Shown here piece after piece: positions 1 to 5,834 of a stretch of 5,834 bases of DNA. The translations under genes and the position numbers were made by a program. How positions within the stretch are numbered: position 1 is the stretch's first letter; every line of letters starts with the position of its first letter. The DNA comes from CADCTB01 sp038231955 (lineage in GTDB: Bacteria; Actinomycetota; Acidimicrobiia; Acidimicrobiales; AC-14), in assembly GCA_038231955.1 (NCBI GenBank), contig JBBSIS010000204.1:1-5834 (forward strand). Reading direction: 5' to 3'. Below the pieces are notes generated by a model that saw only the letters and a program-made list of their open reading frames with translations, was not told the origin of the DNA and did no database searches.

Positions 1-710
1 ACCCACGCCGAGCTGGCGGCCGGCTGCCTCGTCGCCCGTTACGGGCCCGGACCAAGCGCGCCCGACGAGCCGATCGTCGTGCATGCGGTGCGGCGGTCGA
101 GGGTGCCGTCGTCGGCGCCATCCGACACCGGCGTGCTGGGCGCCCTGTACGGCGATGTGCTCGGCGAGTGGATGCAGTTCACTGCCCTGGGCGGGATGCT
201 CGCTGGCGTCGGACAAGCTGGTGAGGAGCAGCGCGACGCCGTCCTGCGCCAGGCCATGGACCCCATCGCCCGGGCGGGCTCGACCAGGTCGCAGCCCTGT
301 TCTCCACGCTGACCATCACCGGCGACGAACACGGCCTCGACCGGATGCCGGGGGTCGCCGCCGTCGATCTCCCGGCATTCACGGCGATGCTCTCCCAGGG
401 CATGGACGAGCTCGCCCGCTTCCAGCAGGCGGCGGCGCGAGTGCCGATGACGCAGCTGGAGTTCCTGTTCACCGTCATGCAGTTGGCCCAGGCTGGCCCC
501 GAGGCGCTGCTTGCCGAAGACTGCCCGATCGACATCACCAAGGTGCCCGAGCTCGACCCCACGACGACAGCCGATGCCAAGGCCATGTTCGATCGGATGG
601 ACCGCGCCTTCCGCCAATCGGTTGACGAGGAGTTGACGAATGCGGTGGCCACCGCCACCCCGGCCGCTGCGGTCGAGGTCATCGCCCGGATGAGGCGCGA
701 TCAGCCGTAG
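1..710 (+). CDS. Hypothetical protein, 5'-partial, with one frameshift
   Basis: I do not recognise this protein. Frame 1 is open from the left edge with nearly all codons ending in G or C. After about position 277 the coding signal moves to frame 3 and runs to TAG at 708-710. Adding one G to the run at 276-278 joins the halves as ...DPIARAG-LDQVAALF..., giving about 236 visible residues. The joined protein is mainly helix-forming, rich in Ala, Leu and Met, with an acidic stretch around AEDCPIDITKVPELD. No signal peptide, membrane segment or catalytic motif is apparent. The true start probably lies before the window. GTG at 79 is an internal alternative but has no clear ribosome binding site. 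It is followed 39 bases later, on the same strand, by the pRiA4b ORF-3-like gene. Coding status is fairly sure; function is unknown. Confidence 0.55.
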
Positions 711-741
711 CGAAGCAGCCGGCCGCCGGCCGCCGCTACGG
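705..741. repeat. Inverted repeat spanning the stop of the first gene
   Basis: CCGTAGCG at 705-712 is exactly matched by CGCTACGG at 734-741. The 21-base spacer is almost pure G/C, and within it GGCC-GCC-GGCC can form a small inner hairpin. The left arm contains the TAG stop of the upstream gene. A transcript could fold here and act as a terminator or processing site, but no T tract follows, so the role is inferred only. Confidence 0.4.
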
Positions 742-749
742 TCCAAGCC

Positions 750-1283
750 GTGGCGCGCACATGGTTGGTCATCGACGTCGAGCTGGTCAGCGGCGGCGAC
801 CGGAAGGACTTCTGGCCTCGTCCCGGCCGGACGTTCGTGGCCAGCCGCTCCCATACCTTCGAGCAGTTCGCAGAGGCCATCGACGACGCCTTCGGGCGCT
901 GGGACCTGGCGCACCTCCACGAGTTCACCCTGGTCGACGGGACCACTGTCGGCATCCCCGACGACGAGTTCGACGACGACCGGGTGATCGTCGACGCGCG
1001 GCGGACCAAGCTCGGCCGGCTCACGTCGGGTGAGCAGTTCGCCTACGTCTTCGACCTGGGCGACTACTGGGCTCACCTCTGCACGGTGGGTCCGCGACGA
1101 GTCGATCCCGTCGAGGCCTACGGCATCGTGCCGGCCCGACCCGTGGCCATCTTCGGCTGGGGCGACCTACCCGATCAGTATGGCCGGAGATGGGTCGGCG
1201 ACGACGGCTCCAGCCGCCCAGCTCCGAACCCGAAGGGCCGCGACCTCCCGCCGATCCTGCCGGAGTGGCGGCCCTATACCTGA
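750..1283 (+). CDS. Plasmid pRiA4b ORF-3 family protein
   Basis: This intact 177-residue protein matches the pRiA4b ORF-3 family (Pfam PRiA4_ORF3), common on plasmids and other mobile DNA; its biochemical role is not well established. Visible family features are an N-terminal strand (TWLVIDVEL), a helix ending in a Trp-Asp then HLHEF motif (residues 51-59), an acidic loop (PDDEFDDD), and the signature YVFDLGDYWAH (residues 99-109). The usual C-terminal P-P-E-D-x-G-G motif is absent. GWGDLPDQYGRRW (136-148) sits in its place, so this is a divergent subgroup. GTG at 750 is chosen because it directly precedes the first conserved strand; no Shine-Dalgarno sequence is visible, so the start is uncertain. 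It lies 39 bases after the upstream gene and in the same frame, separated by one TAG. It is the only complete, uninterrupted gene here. Confidence 0.82.
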   Translation: MARTWLVIDVELVSGGDRKDFWPRPGRTFVASRSHTFEQFAEAIDDAFGRWDLAHLHEFTLVDGTTVGIPDDEFDDDRVIVDARRTKLGRLTSGEQFAYVFDLGDYWAHLCTVGPRRVDPVEAYGIVPARPVAIFGWGDLPDQYGRRWVGDDGSSRPAPNPKGRDLPPILPEWRPYT

Positions 1284-1295
1284 ACGTAGGAACCC

Positions 1296-1326
1296 GGTCA
1301 AGACCCTCTTGGACCGCCTGAGAGGG
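1296..1326 (+). repeat. Two overlapping, mutually exclusive hairpins after the pRiA4b-like gene
   Basis: GGTCAAGA at 1296-1303 pairs with TCTT-G-GACC at 1307-1315 (8 bp, one bulged G, CCC loop). CCCTCT at 1304-1309 pairs with AGAGGG at 1321-1326 (6 bp, 11-base loop). The two share bases 1304-1315 and cannot form together. The site lies 13 bases after the stop at 1283, so terminator or attenuator behaviour is possible. No T tract follows, and chance is a real alternative in such G/C-rich DNA. Confidence 0.3.
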
Positions 1327-1365
1327 GCCTGACCCGGCCGGCATCGGAGCGCATCGTTCGAGTCC

Positions 1366-1589
1366 ATGAACGACGCTACGAATCCCAACCCCAACGGTGA
1401 CCGGCCGACCCGTGGCTCGACGCGGAAGAGGTCGCACCGCTGCTGTGCACGACCGCCCATACCCTTCGCCGGCTGGCACGACAGGATCGCAGCCCGGTCC
1501 TCGTCCGCCGCATCGGAGGCCGCTGGATCTTCTCCCGACGGTCCGTCGAGGAGTTCATCGGCGGCCACGGCAGCAAGGAGGCGAGCTAG
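1366..1589 (+). CDS. Excisionase-like helix-turn-helix protein, frameshifted
   Basis: Frame 3 from 1407 to TAG at 1587-1589 encodes DPWLDAEEVAPLL...TLRRLAR, then VRRIGGRWIFSRRSVEEFI. This is the compact winged HTH layout of the excisionase/MerR-like HTH_17 family: an N-terminal 'aspartate, two acids, valine' helix, a recognition helix rich in Arg, a beta wing with the typical GGRW, and a C-terminal helix. Such proteins bind DNA as transcriptional regulators or recombination directionality factors. That frame has a TGA at 1398-1400 and no ATG, GTG or TTG before the motif. ATG at 1366 in frame 1 supplies a start (MNDATNPNPNGDRP) if one G is restored at 1407, giving 74 residues. No good ribosome binding site precedes 1366. 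Its place 79 bases ahead of the relaxase suggests control of transfer genes or a role in excision (inference). Family assignment is good; the exact start is unsure. Confidence 0.68.
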
Positions 1590-1625
1590 TAGGAGTGACG
1601 CGCCCAATTTGCCTTCCACACACTT

Positions 1626-1658
1626 GCACCGGGGTGCCCCGGGCCGTCGCGCGCCCGG
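1626..1658 (+). promoter_or_regulatory. Nested inverted repeats upstream of the relaxase (candidate operator or oriT part)
   Basis: Three overlapping inverted repeats occupy the 79-base gap between the HTH gene and the relaxase: GCACC (1626-1630) with GGTGC (1633-1637); CCGGGG (1629-1634) with CCCCGG (1637-1642); and CCGGGC (1639-1644) with GCCCGG (1653-1658). The last arm runs into the relaxase ribosome binding site at 1657. Just upstream, 1604-1627 is noticeably A/T-richer than its surroundings. Seen: the repeats. Inferred: an operator for the HTH protein, an RNA structure masking the ribosome binding site, or part of an origin of transfer, which often lies beside MobF relaxase genes. No known nic sequence was recognised. 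Confidence 0.35.
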
Positions 1659-1662
1659 AGGG
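1657..1662 (+). promoter_or_regulatory. Ribosome binding site of the relaxase gene
   Basis: GGAGGG ends six bases before GTG at 1669. This spacing, plus the typical TrwC N-terminus (VLSIGRLSLGQ) starting there, fixes the relaxase start. The in-frame ATG at 1366, which belongs to the small HTH gene, is not the relaxase start. Confidence 0.75.
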
Positions 1663-1668
1663 CTCGCG

Positions 1669-4074
1669 GTGCTGAGCATCGGCCGCCTGAGCCTCGGCCA
1701 GGAGGCCTACTACCTCGAAGAGGTCCTCGCCGGGGCCGAGGACTACTACCTCCACGTCGGCGAGATCCCCGGCCGGTGGCTCGGCCGGGGCGCCTACCGT
1801 CTCGGTCTCGAGGGCCGGGTCGGCACCGACGAACTGCGCGCCGTCCTCGCCGGACGGCGGCCCGGCACCGACGAGCTGCTGCGGGCGACGAACGCCAGCC
1901 AGCCCGGGATGGACCTCACCCTGTCGGCTCCCAAGTCGATCTCGCTGGTGTGGGGCCTGGGCGACGAAGCCACGGCCGCCGAGGTCGTCGCCTGCCACGA
2001 CCGGGCCGTCGACGAGGCCATCGAGTACCTCGAACGCCACGCCTGCCGCGTCCGGCGCGGCCACGGCGGCACCGAGCTGTACGACGCCGACGGCTTCGTC
2101 GGCGCCGCCTTCCGCCACCGCACCAGCCGGGCCGGCGACCCGGCGCTACACACCCACGTCCTGATCGCCAACATGGCCGAGGGGCCCGACGGCCGGTGGA
2201 CCGCCCTCGACAACCGGGCCTCTACCGTCACGGCCGCACCGCCGGCTTCGTCTACCAGGCCGTCCTGCGCTACGAGCTGGCCCGCTCGACCGGGCTGCTG
2301 TTCGAGGAGGTGGCCCAGGGCCACGCCGATGTCGCCGGCGTCCCGCCCGCGCTGCGCCGGGAGTTCTCCCACCGCCGCCAGGAGATCCTTGCCGCCATGG
2401 AGCGCCACGGCGCGACGTCGGCCAAGGGCGCCCAGGCCGCGACCTTGGACACCCGCCACGCCAAGGACGAGCACGTCTCCGAGTCCGACCTGCGCCAGCG
2501 GTGGGCGGCGAGGGCTGAGCCATTCGGCTTGGAGGTCGGCGCCCTGCCCCGGCTGGAGCGCACCCCGGTCCTCGACGTCGACGACGCCGAACTGGCCGGT
2601 CTGCTGACCGAGTCGCACGCCACGTTCGTCCGTCGTGACGTCGTGCGGGCCCTGGCCCAGGCGGCCACCCAGGGGGCGTCGCTCGACGAGCTGGAGCGGG
2701 GCGCCGACGCCATGCTCGCCGGCCCCTACGCGGTGGCGGTGGCCGAGGGCCGGTGGACGACTCCGGAGATGCTGGCCCTGGAGCGCCGGACCGTCGAGCT
2801 GGCGATGTTGCCCGCCCCGCCGACGGCATGCAGCGCTCCTGGCAACATCGAGCGCGCGCTGGACGAGCGTCCGTCGCTCGGCGCCGATCAGCGCCAGGTC
2901 GTCGCCACCATCACCGGCTCCGGCCGTCCGATCGACATCGTGATCGGCCCGGCCGGCACGGGGAAGACGTTCAGCCTCGACGCGGCCCGGGAGGCATGGG
3001 AGTCCGCCGGATACCGGGTGCTCGGCACGTCGCTGGCGCCCCGGGCCGCGGCCGAGCTGCAGAACGGCGTCGGCATCGCCTCCCAGACTATCGACCGCCT
3101 CCGGAACCGTCTGGCGACGGGCTACGAGCGACTCGACGAGCGCAGCGTCCTCGTGATCGACGAAGCCGGAATGGTGGGCACCCGCCGGCTGGCCGCCATG
3201 ATCGAGGAGGCCCGGGGGGCGCGGGCGAAGGTCGTCCTCGTCGGCGACCCGAAGCAGCTTCCGGAGATCGACGCCGGCGGCCTGTTCGCCGCCGTGGCCC
3301 AGCGGCTGGGCTACGCCGAGCTCACCGAGAACCGCCGCCAGCGCGACCCCGAGGAGCGGGCGGTCGTGGCCGAGCTACGGCTCGGTCACGTCGAGGCGGC
3401 CATGGACCGGATGCAGCGCAATGGCAGCGTCATCACCGCCGACAACGCCGACCAGCTTCGTGACGGCCTGGTGGGTGACTGGTACGCGGCCCGGGCCGGT
3501 GGCGACGACGTCCTCATGGTGGCCGCCCGCCGGTCCACGGTGGCCGACCTCAACGACCGGGCCCGCGAGCTGCTGGCCGCCCGAGGCGAACTGGGCGAGG
3601 AGGTGCTTCACGTTGGCGGGATGAGCTTCGCCGTGGGCGACGACGTGCTCGCTCTGCGCAACGACTACCGCCTCGGCGTGCTCAACGGCACCCGGGGCAA
3701 AGTGGCGTCGGCGACCAAGGACGCCCTGAAGATCGACCTGGGTAGCGGGGCGGACCGTGGACGTCCCCGGCGACTACATCGACGCCGGCCACCTGACGTA
3801 CGGGTACGCATCAACGGTCCACAAGGCCCAAGGCGCGACGTGTGACCGCCTGTTCGTCCTCGGCGACGACACCTTCACCATCGAGACCGGATACACGAGC
3901 CTCACCCGCGGCCGGCTCAGCAACCAGCTCTACCTCGTGGAGGCCGAGGCCGAGCTGAGCCACGGGCCCCAGCCCGATGTCGACCCGGTCGCCTCGTTCA
4001 AGGCGGCGCTGCATCGCAGCGGGGCCAAGACGGCCGCCATCGACCACCTCGCACCGACGGGAGTTGACCTGTGA
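1669..4074 (+). CDS. MobF relaxase/helicase (TrwC/TraI type), two frameshifts
   Basis: Relaxase-helicase that nicks one strand at oriT, stays bound through tyrosine and unwinds the DNA for transfer. Read with one C restored near 2220 and one G removed from 3747-3750, it is about 801 residues. The relaxase domain has paired tyrosines at 14/15 and 26/27 and a metal-binding histidine triad (FRHRTSR with H150; HTH with H161, H163). The SF1 helicase has Walker A GPAGTGKT (427-434), Walker B VIDEAGM (D498, E499), motif III VGDPKQLPEID (526 on) and C-terminal TVHKAQGAT (H718) with YTSLTRGR. In the raw sequence the pieces are 1669-2220 (frame 1), 2221-3747 (frame 3) and 3748-4074 (frame 1). It ends soon after the last helicase motif, so it is shorter than many relatives. 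Start: GTG with a good ribosome binding site. The stop overlaps the coupling-protein start. As written, no functional product is expected. Confidence 0.9.
4059..4063 (+). promoter_or_regulatory. Ribosome binding site of the coupling-protein gene
   Basis: GGGAG lies seven bases before GTG at 4071, inside the 3' end of the relaxase gene. The start and the relaxase stop share GTGA (4071-4074), which suggests coupled translation of relaxase and coupling protein. Confidence 0.65.
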
Positions 4075-5245
4075 ACCAGACCGCGCAACGACACGACGAC
4101 ACCTTCGAGAAGCTGGCGATCGGGGCGCTATTCGTCTTCATCGGGCTGCTGACGGTGGTGTGGGCCGGCGCCCAGCTGGCCATGCTCGTGGCCTACGGCC
4201 ATCCGCTGCACACGACGTTCGAGGAGGCGGGCAAGGCCATGTTCGCCATGAAGGACCACATGGGCGACCCCCGAGCCGCCTGGCTGCCCGAGCAACGGGA
4301 CCAGTTGCCGGGCCCGGTCCTGTACTGGGCGGCGACGGTGATCGCCATGGTCGCCGGCATCGGCGTGGCGTACCTAGCCTGGAAGGTGTTCCGAGACCCG
4401 ACAGAGTCGCTCGACCAGCGCCGGCGGGCCGGTGTGTCCGCCCAGGGCCGGCTGGCCAAGCCGATGGAGCTGCGCCCGCTGCTGATCCGGCGCCCCGTGC
4501 CGGGGCGGTTCGTTCTCGGGCGGGTGGGCCGGCGACTGATCGCCACCGAGGCTGCCGGCTTCATCAAGCGCCGCCGACGCTCCTCCAGTGGACCAGGGGC
4601 GGTGATGCCGGTAGGGCCCAGTCGATCGGGCAAGACCACGAGCATCATCAATGGCGTGTTCGAGTGGCGGCACCCGGCGATACTCGTGTCGCTCAAGAAT
4701 GACTTCCTCGAGCCACCGGGAACTGGCGGAGCACGCTTGGCGACGTCAAGGTCTCCGACCCGAGCGGGGTGACCGGACGGGAGAGCGCCACGTGGAGCCC
4801 GCTGCGCGGCGCCAAGACGGTGAGCGGCGCGGTGCGGGCGGCCCGGCAGATCGCCGAGGCCGCACCCCGCCGGGATTCGAGCGGGGAGGGCGGCGACTTC
4901 TGGCTGCAGATGGCCGAGAGCCTGATCGCCGCCTTCCTGATCATCGCCGCCAACACCAAGGACCGGACGTTCGCCGACATCGTCGGGTGGGTGGTCGGCA
5001 CCCACATGCCGATCGAGAAGAACGTCGGCCAGACCCAGCCCCTGATGCGGGCGCTGAAGGCCGACGGCGACCCGGAGCGCAAGGCCGCCGGCGAGTTCGC
5101 CAGCCTCGTGCTGGAGGGCCTGTGGCGCAACGACCACCGCACGGTGTCAGGCGTCTACGCCACGGCCCGAACCATGGTGTGGCCGTGGATCGATCCCCTC
5201 GTGGCCAAGGCCACGTCGGGCTGCACCATCGACCTCGACTGGCTC
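4071..5245 (+). CDS. Type IV coupling protein (TraD/TraG/VirD4-like), frameshifted and C-terminally truncated
   Basis: Inner-membrane ATPase that links the relaxosome to the conjugation channel. Two N-terminal membrane segments are visible (about residues 15-37 and 80-103), then a basic linker (KRRRR) and Walker A GPSRSGKT (182-189) in the usual context, followed by SLKNDF. Frame 3 then loses the coding signal; frame 2 resumes at 4712 with ATGNWRSTLGDVKV and the family motifs DPSG (about 230), WSPLR (242) and GDFW (275). Restoring one G at 4712 (GAG-GCC) joins them. Homology continues to IDLDWL (about 387-392), where family members usually proceed to N-T-L-Y-L and the Walker B segment. Here it stops and alpha/beta hydrolase sequence begins. 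About 392 coupling-protein residues remain, without Walker B or the C-terminal region, so ATPase function should be lost. The junction position is accurate only to roughly ten bases. Confidence 0.85.
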
Positions 5246-5434
5246 GTCCTCTACGGGGAGCAGGACTTCGAGCCGATCGCCCAGGCCGAGCTGATCGCCG
5301 AACGGGCTGGTCAGGTTGATGTGCTGGTGCTGCCCGGCGCCGCCCACCTGCCGTGGATCGACCAGCCTGTCGCCGTCACGGACGCCCTGCTCACGTTTCT
5401 CCGTGGACTGCGGGGAACGATGTCGGTCACCTGA
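5246..5434 (+). pseudogene. Alpha/beta hydrolase C-terminal fragment fused in frame to the coupling protein
   Basis: From about residue VLYGEQD to the TGA at 5432-5434, the frame encodes the last 60 or so residues of an alpha/beta hydrolase. GEQD (5255-5266) is the strand-end motif carrying the catalytic acid. VLVLPGAAHLPWIDQP carries the catalytic histidine (codon 5345-5347) and the conserved loop after it. VTDALLTFLRGL is the usual C-terminal helix. The nucleophile elbow (G-x-S-x-G) and everything before it are absent. There is no separate start codon or ribosome binding site; the frame is simply continuous with the coupling protein. It is therefore a gene remnant, presumably left when a deletion removed the hydrolase front and the coupling-protein end, unless the assembly is chimeric. 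Substrate cannot be inferred. Confidence 0.72.
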
Positions 5435-5448
5435 ACTCGAGTCGGGAC

Positions 5449-5475
5449 GGTGACGACGTTCGCCCACGTGTCACC
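5449..5475. terminator. Hairpin between convergent genes, likely bidirectional terminator
   Basis: GGTGAC-G-ACGT (5449-5459) pairs with ACGTGTCACC (5466-5475): ten base pairs with one bulged G and a six-base loop TCGCCC. It sits between the + strand stop at 5434 and the - strand stop at 5471-5473, where a shared terminator would be expected. It lacks a clear T tract on either side, which is common for terminators in high-GC actinobacteria. The right arm contains the RES stop codon. Confidence 0.45.
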
Positions 5476-5834
5476 TGATGAGATAACCGAGGGATCCGGC
5501 GGCACGAACCAGGTCGGGCAGAAGGCCCGGATGGGACAGCGGCACGTCGAGATCAGGGGTTGATGGCAGCGCCGTCTCCGCTCGCTCGAAGAGCACGAGC
5601 GCTGGACTACCGCCGTGCATCGACGACGGATACCAAATCCCTTCGACCTTCGGATAGGCCTCGTAGATCGTCCGGGCCCAGGCTTGGGCGCGCGGACGAG
5701 GTCCCGAGGCAAGTGCCTGGCTGGCGCCGGCGCGGGTGGGCCAGTCGCCTGTCAGATCGAGCAGCCGCAACGATCGTGTCAGGCGGAAGCCGGCGAGGCA
5801 CCGGTCGGCGGAGAGCCGGTCGACCAGGCTCGAT
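5471..5834 (-). CDS. RES-family protein (NAD+-degrading toxin family), 5'-partial
   Basis: On the minus strand the frame is open from the right edge to TGA at 5473-5471, giving about 120 residues of the C-terminal part. The run LRLLDLTGDW, then QAWARTIYEAYPKVEGIWYPSS, then PALVLFERAE matches the second half of the RES domain, including the conserved serine after the Tyr-Pro. Characterised RES proteins are toxins that break down NAD+, usually encoded just after an Xre/DUF2384-type antitoxin; other RES proteins have no proven role. The N-terminal half with the conserved Arg and Tyr, the start and any antitoxin gene would lie beyond 5834. TTG at 5770 could be mistaken for a start, but RES-like sequence continues upstream of it, so the gene is cut by the edge. 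It converges on the hydrolase remnant and appears intact as far as visible. Confidence 0.78.
   Translation of the reverse strand, partial: SSLVDRLSADRCLAGFRLTRSLRLLDLTGDWPTRAGASQALASGPRPRAQAWARTIYEAYPKVEGIWYPSSMHGGSPALVLFERAETALPSTPDLDVPLSHPGLLPDLVRAAGSLGYLIR

Noticed and set aside
83..625. Open frame in + frame 2 over the first gene
   Set aside because: The translation is dominated by Arg, Pro and Gly, typical of an off-frame reading of G/C-rich DNA. Frames 1 and 3 carry the coding signal.
39..1076. Long open frame on the minus strand (345 codons)
   Set aside because: It is opposite two + strand coding regions with strong third-position G/C bias and the recognisable pRiA4b ORF-3 motifs. 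Its translation is low-complexity and matches no family I know.
1366..1668. N-terminal extension of the relaxase from ATG 1366
   Set aside because: Frame 1 here yields low-complexity Ser/Arg/Ala sequence, while frame 3 encodes a clear HTH protein. The relaxase starts at GTG 1669 with its own ribosome binding site and typical N-terminus.
2146..2829. Minus-strand open frames across the relaxase gene
   Set aside because: Arg/Pro/Gly-rich shadow translations opposite conserved relaxase-helicase sequence, with no recognisable motifs.
2215..3750. Programmed ribosomal frameshifting in the relaxase
   Set aside because: No slippery heptamer or convincing downstream structure was seen. The two shifts are in opposite directions, and similar indels occur in unrelated neighbouring genes.
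5426..5478. Nine-base direct repeat GTCACCTGA (5426-5434 and 5470-5478) as an attachment site or target duplication
   Set aside because: It is short, includes both stop codons of the convergent genes, and one copy is part of the terminator-like hairpin. Nothing between the copies resembles inserted DNA.
1..5834. CRISPR arrays, tRNA or rRNA genes, insertion-sequence transposases and integrases
   Set aside because: Looked for on both strands by eye. No regularly spaced repeats, no tRNA-like cloverleaf with TTC arm, and no transposase or recombinase motifs were seen.

Overview
The window is uniformly G+C-rich DNA whose coding frames almost always end codons in G or C. Together with the protein families present, this points to a high-GC Actinomycetota (possibly Acidimicrobiia-like, an inference from protein style only). 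It reads as the leading part of a conjugative or integrative element, with a damaged end, lying against ordinary chromosomal genes. No rRNA, tRNA, CRISPR array or insertion-sequence transposase was seen.

Layout: (1) 1-710 (+), an unrecognised protein, cut by the left edge and frameshifted near 277. (2) 750-1283 (+), an intact pRiA4b ORF-3 family protein. (3) 1366-1589 (+), a small excisionase-like helix-turn-helix protein, frameshifted near 1407. (4) 1669-4074 (+), a MobF relaxase/helicase (TrwC/TraI type) with all key motifs but two single-base frameshifts, near 2220 and 3748. (5) 4071 to about 5245 (+), a TraD/TraG/VirD4-type coupling protein overlapping the relaxase stop by four bases, frameshifted near 4712 and truncated before its Walker B region. 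(6) About 5246-5434 (+), the C-terminal tail of an alpha/beta hydrolase joined in frame to the truncated coupling protein. (7) 5471-5834 (-), the C-terminal part of a RES-family protein, cut by the right edge.

In a working element, the small DNA-binding protein could act in control or excision, the relaxase would nick and unwind DNA at an origin of transfer, and the coupling protein would bring the relaxosome to the secretion channel. Here the coupling protein has lost its C-terminal half, so as written this copy should not transfer itself. The in-frame join to a hydrolase tail, followed by a convergent RES gene, looks like a deletion scar between element and chromosome, or an assembly chimera.

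Five single-base indels in five kilobases, mostly in short G or C runs and with motifs otherwise intact, mean that either the sequence carries indel errors or the element decayed recently. I found no convincing previously undescribed system. The points most worth checking are the coupling-protein/hydrolase junction, the indel pattern and the nested inverted repeats just upstream of the relaxase.
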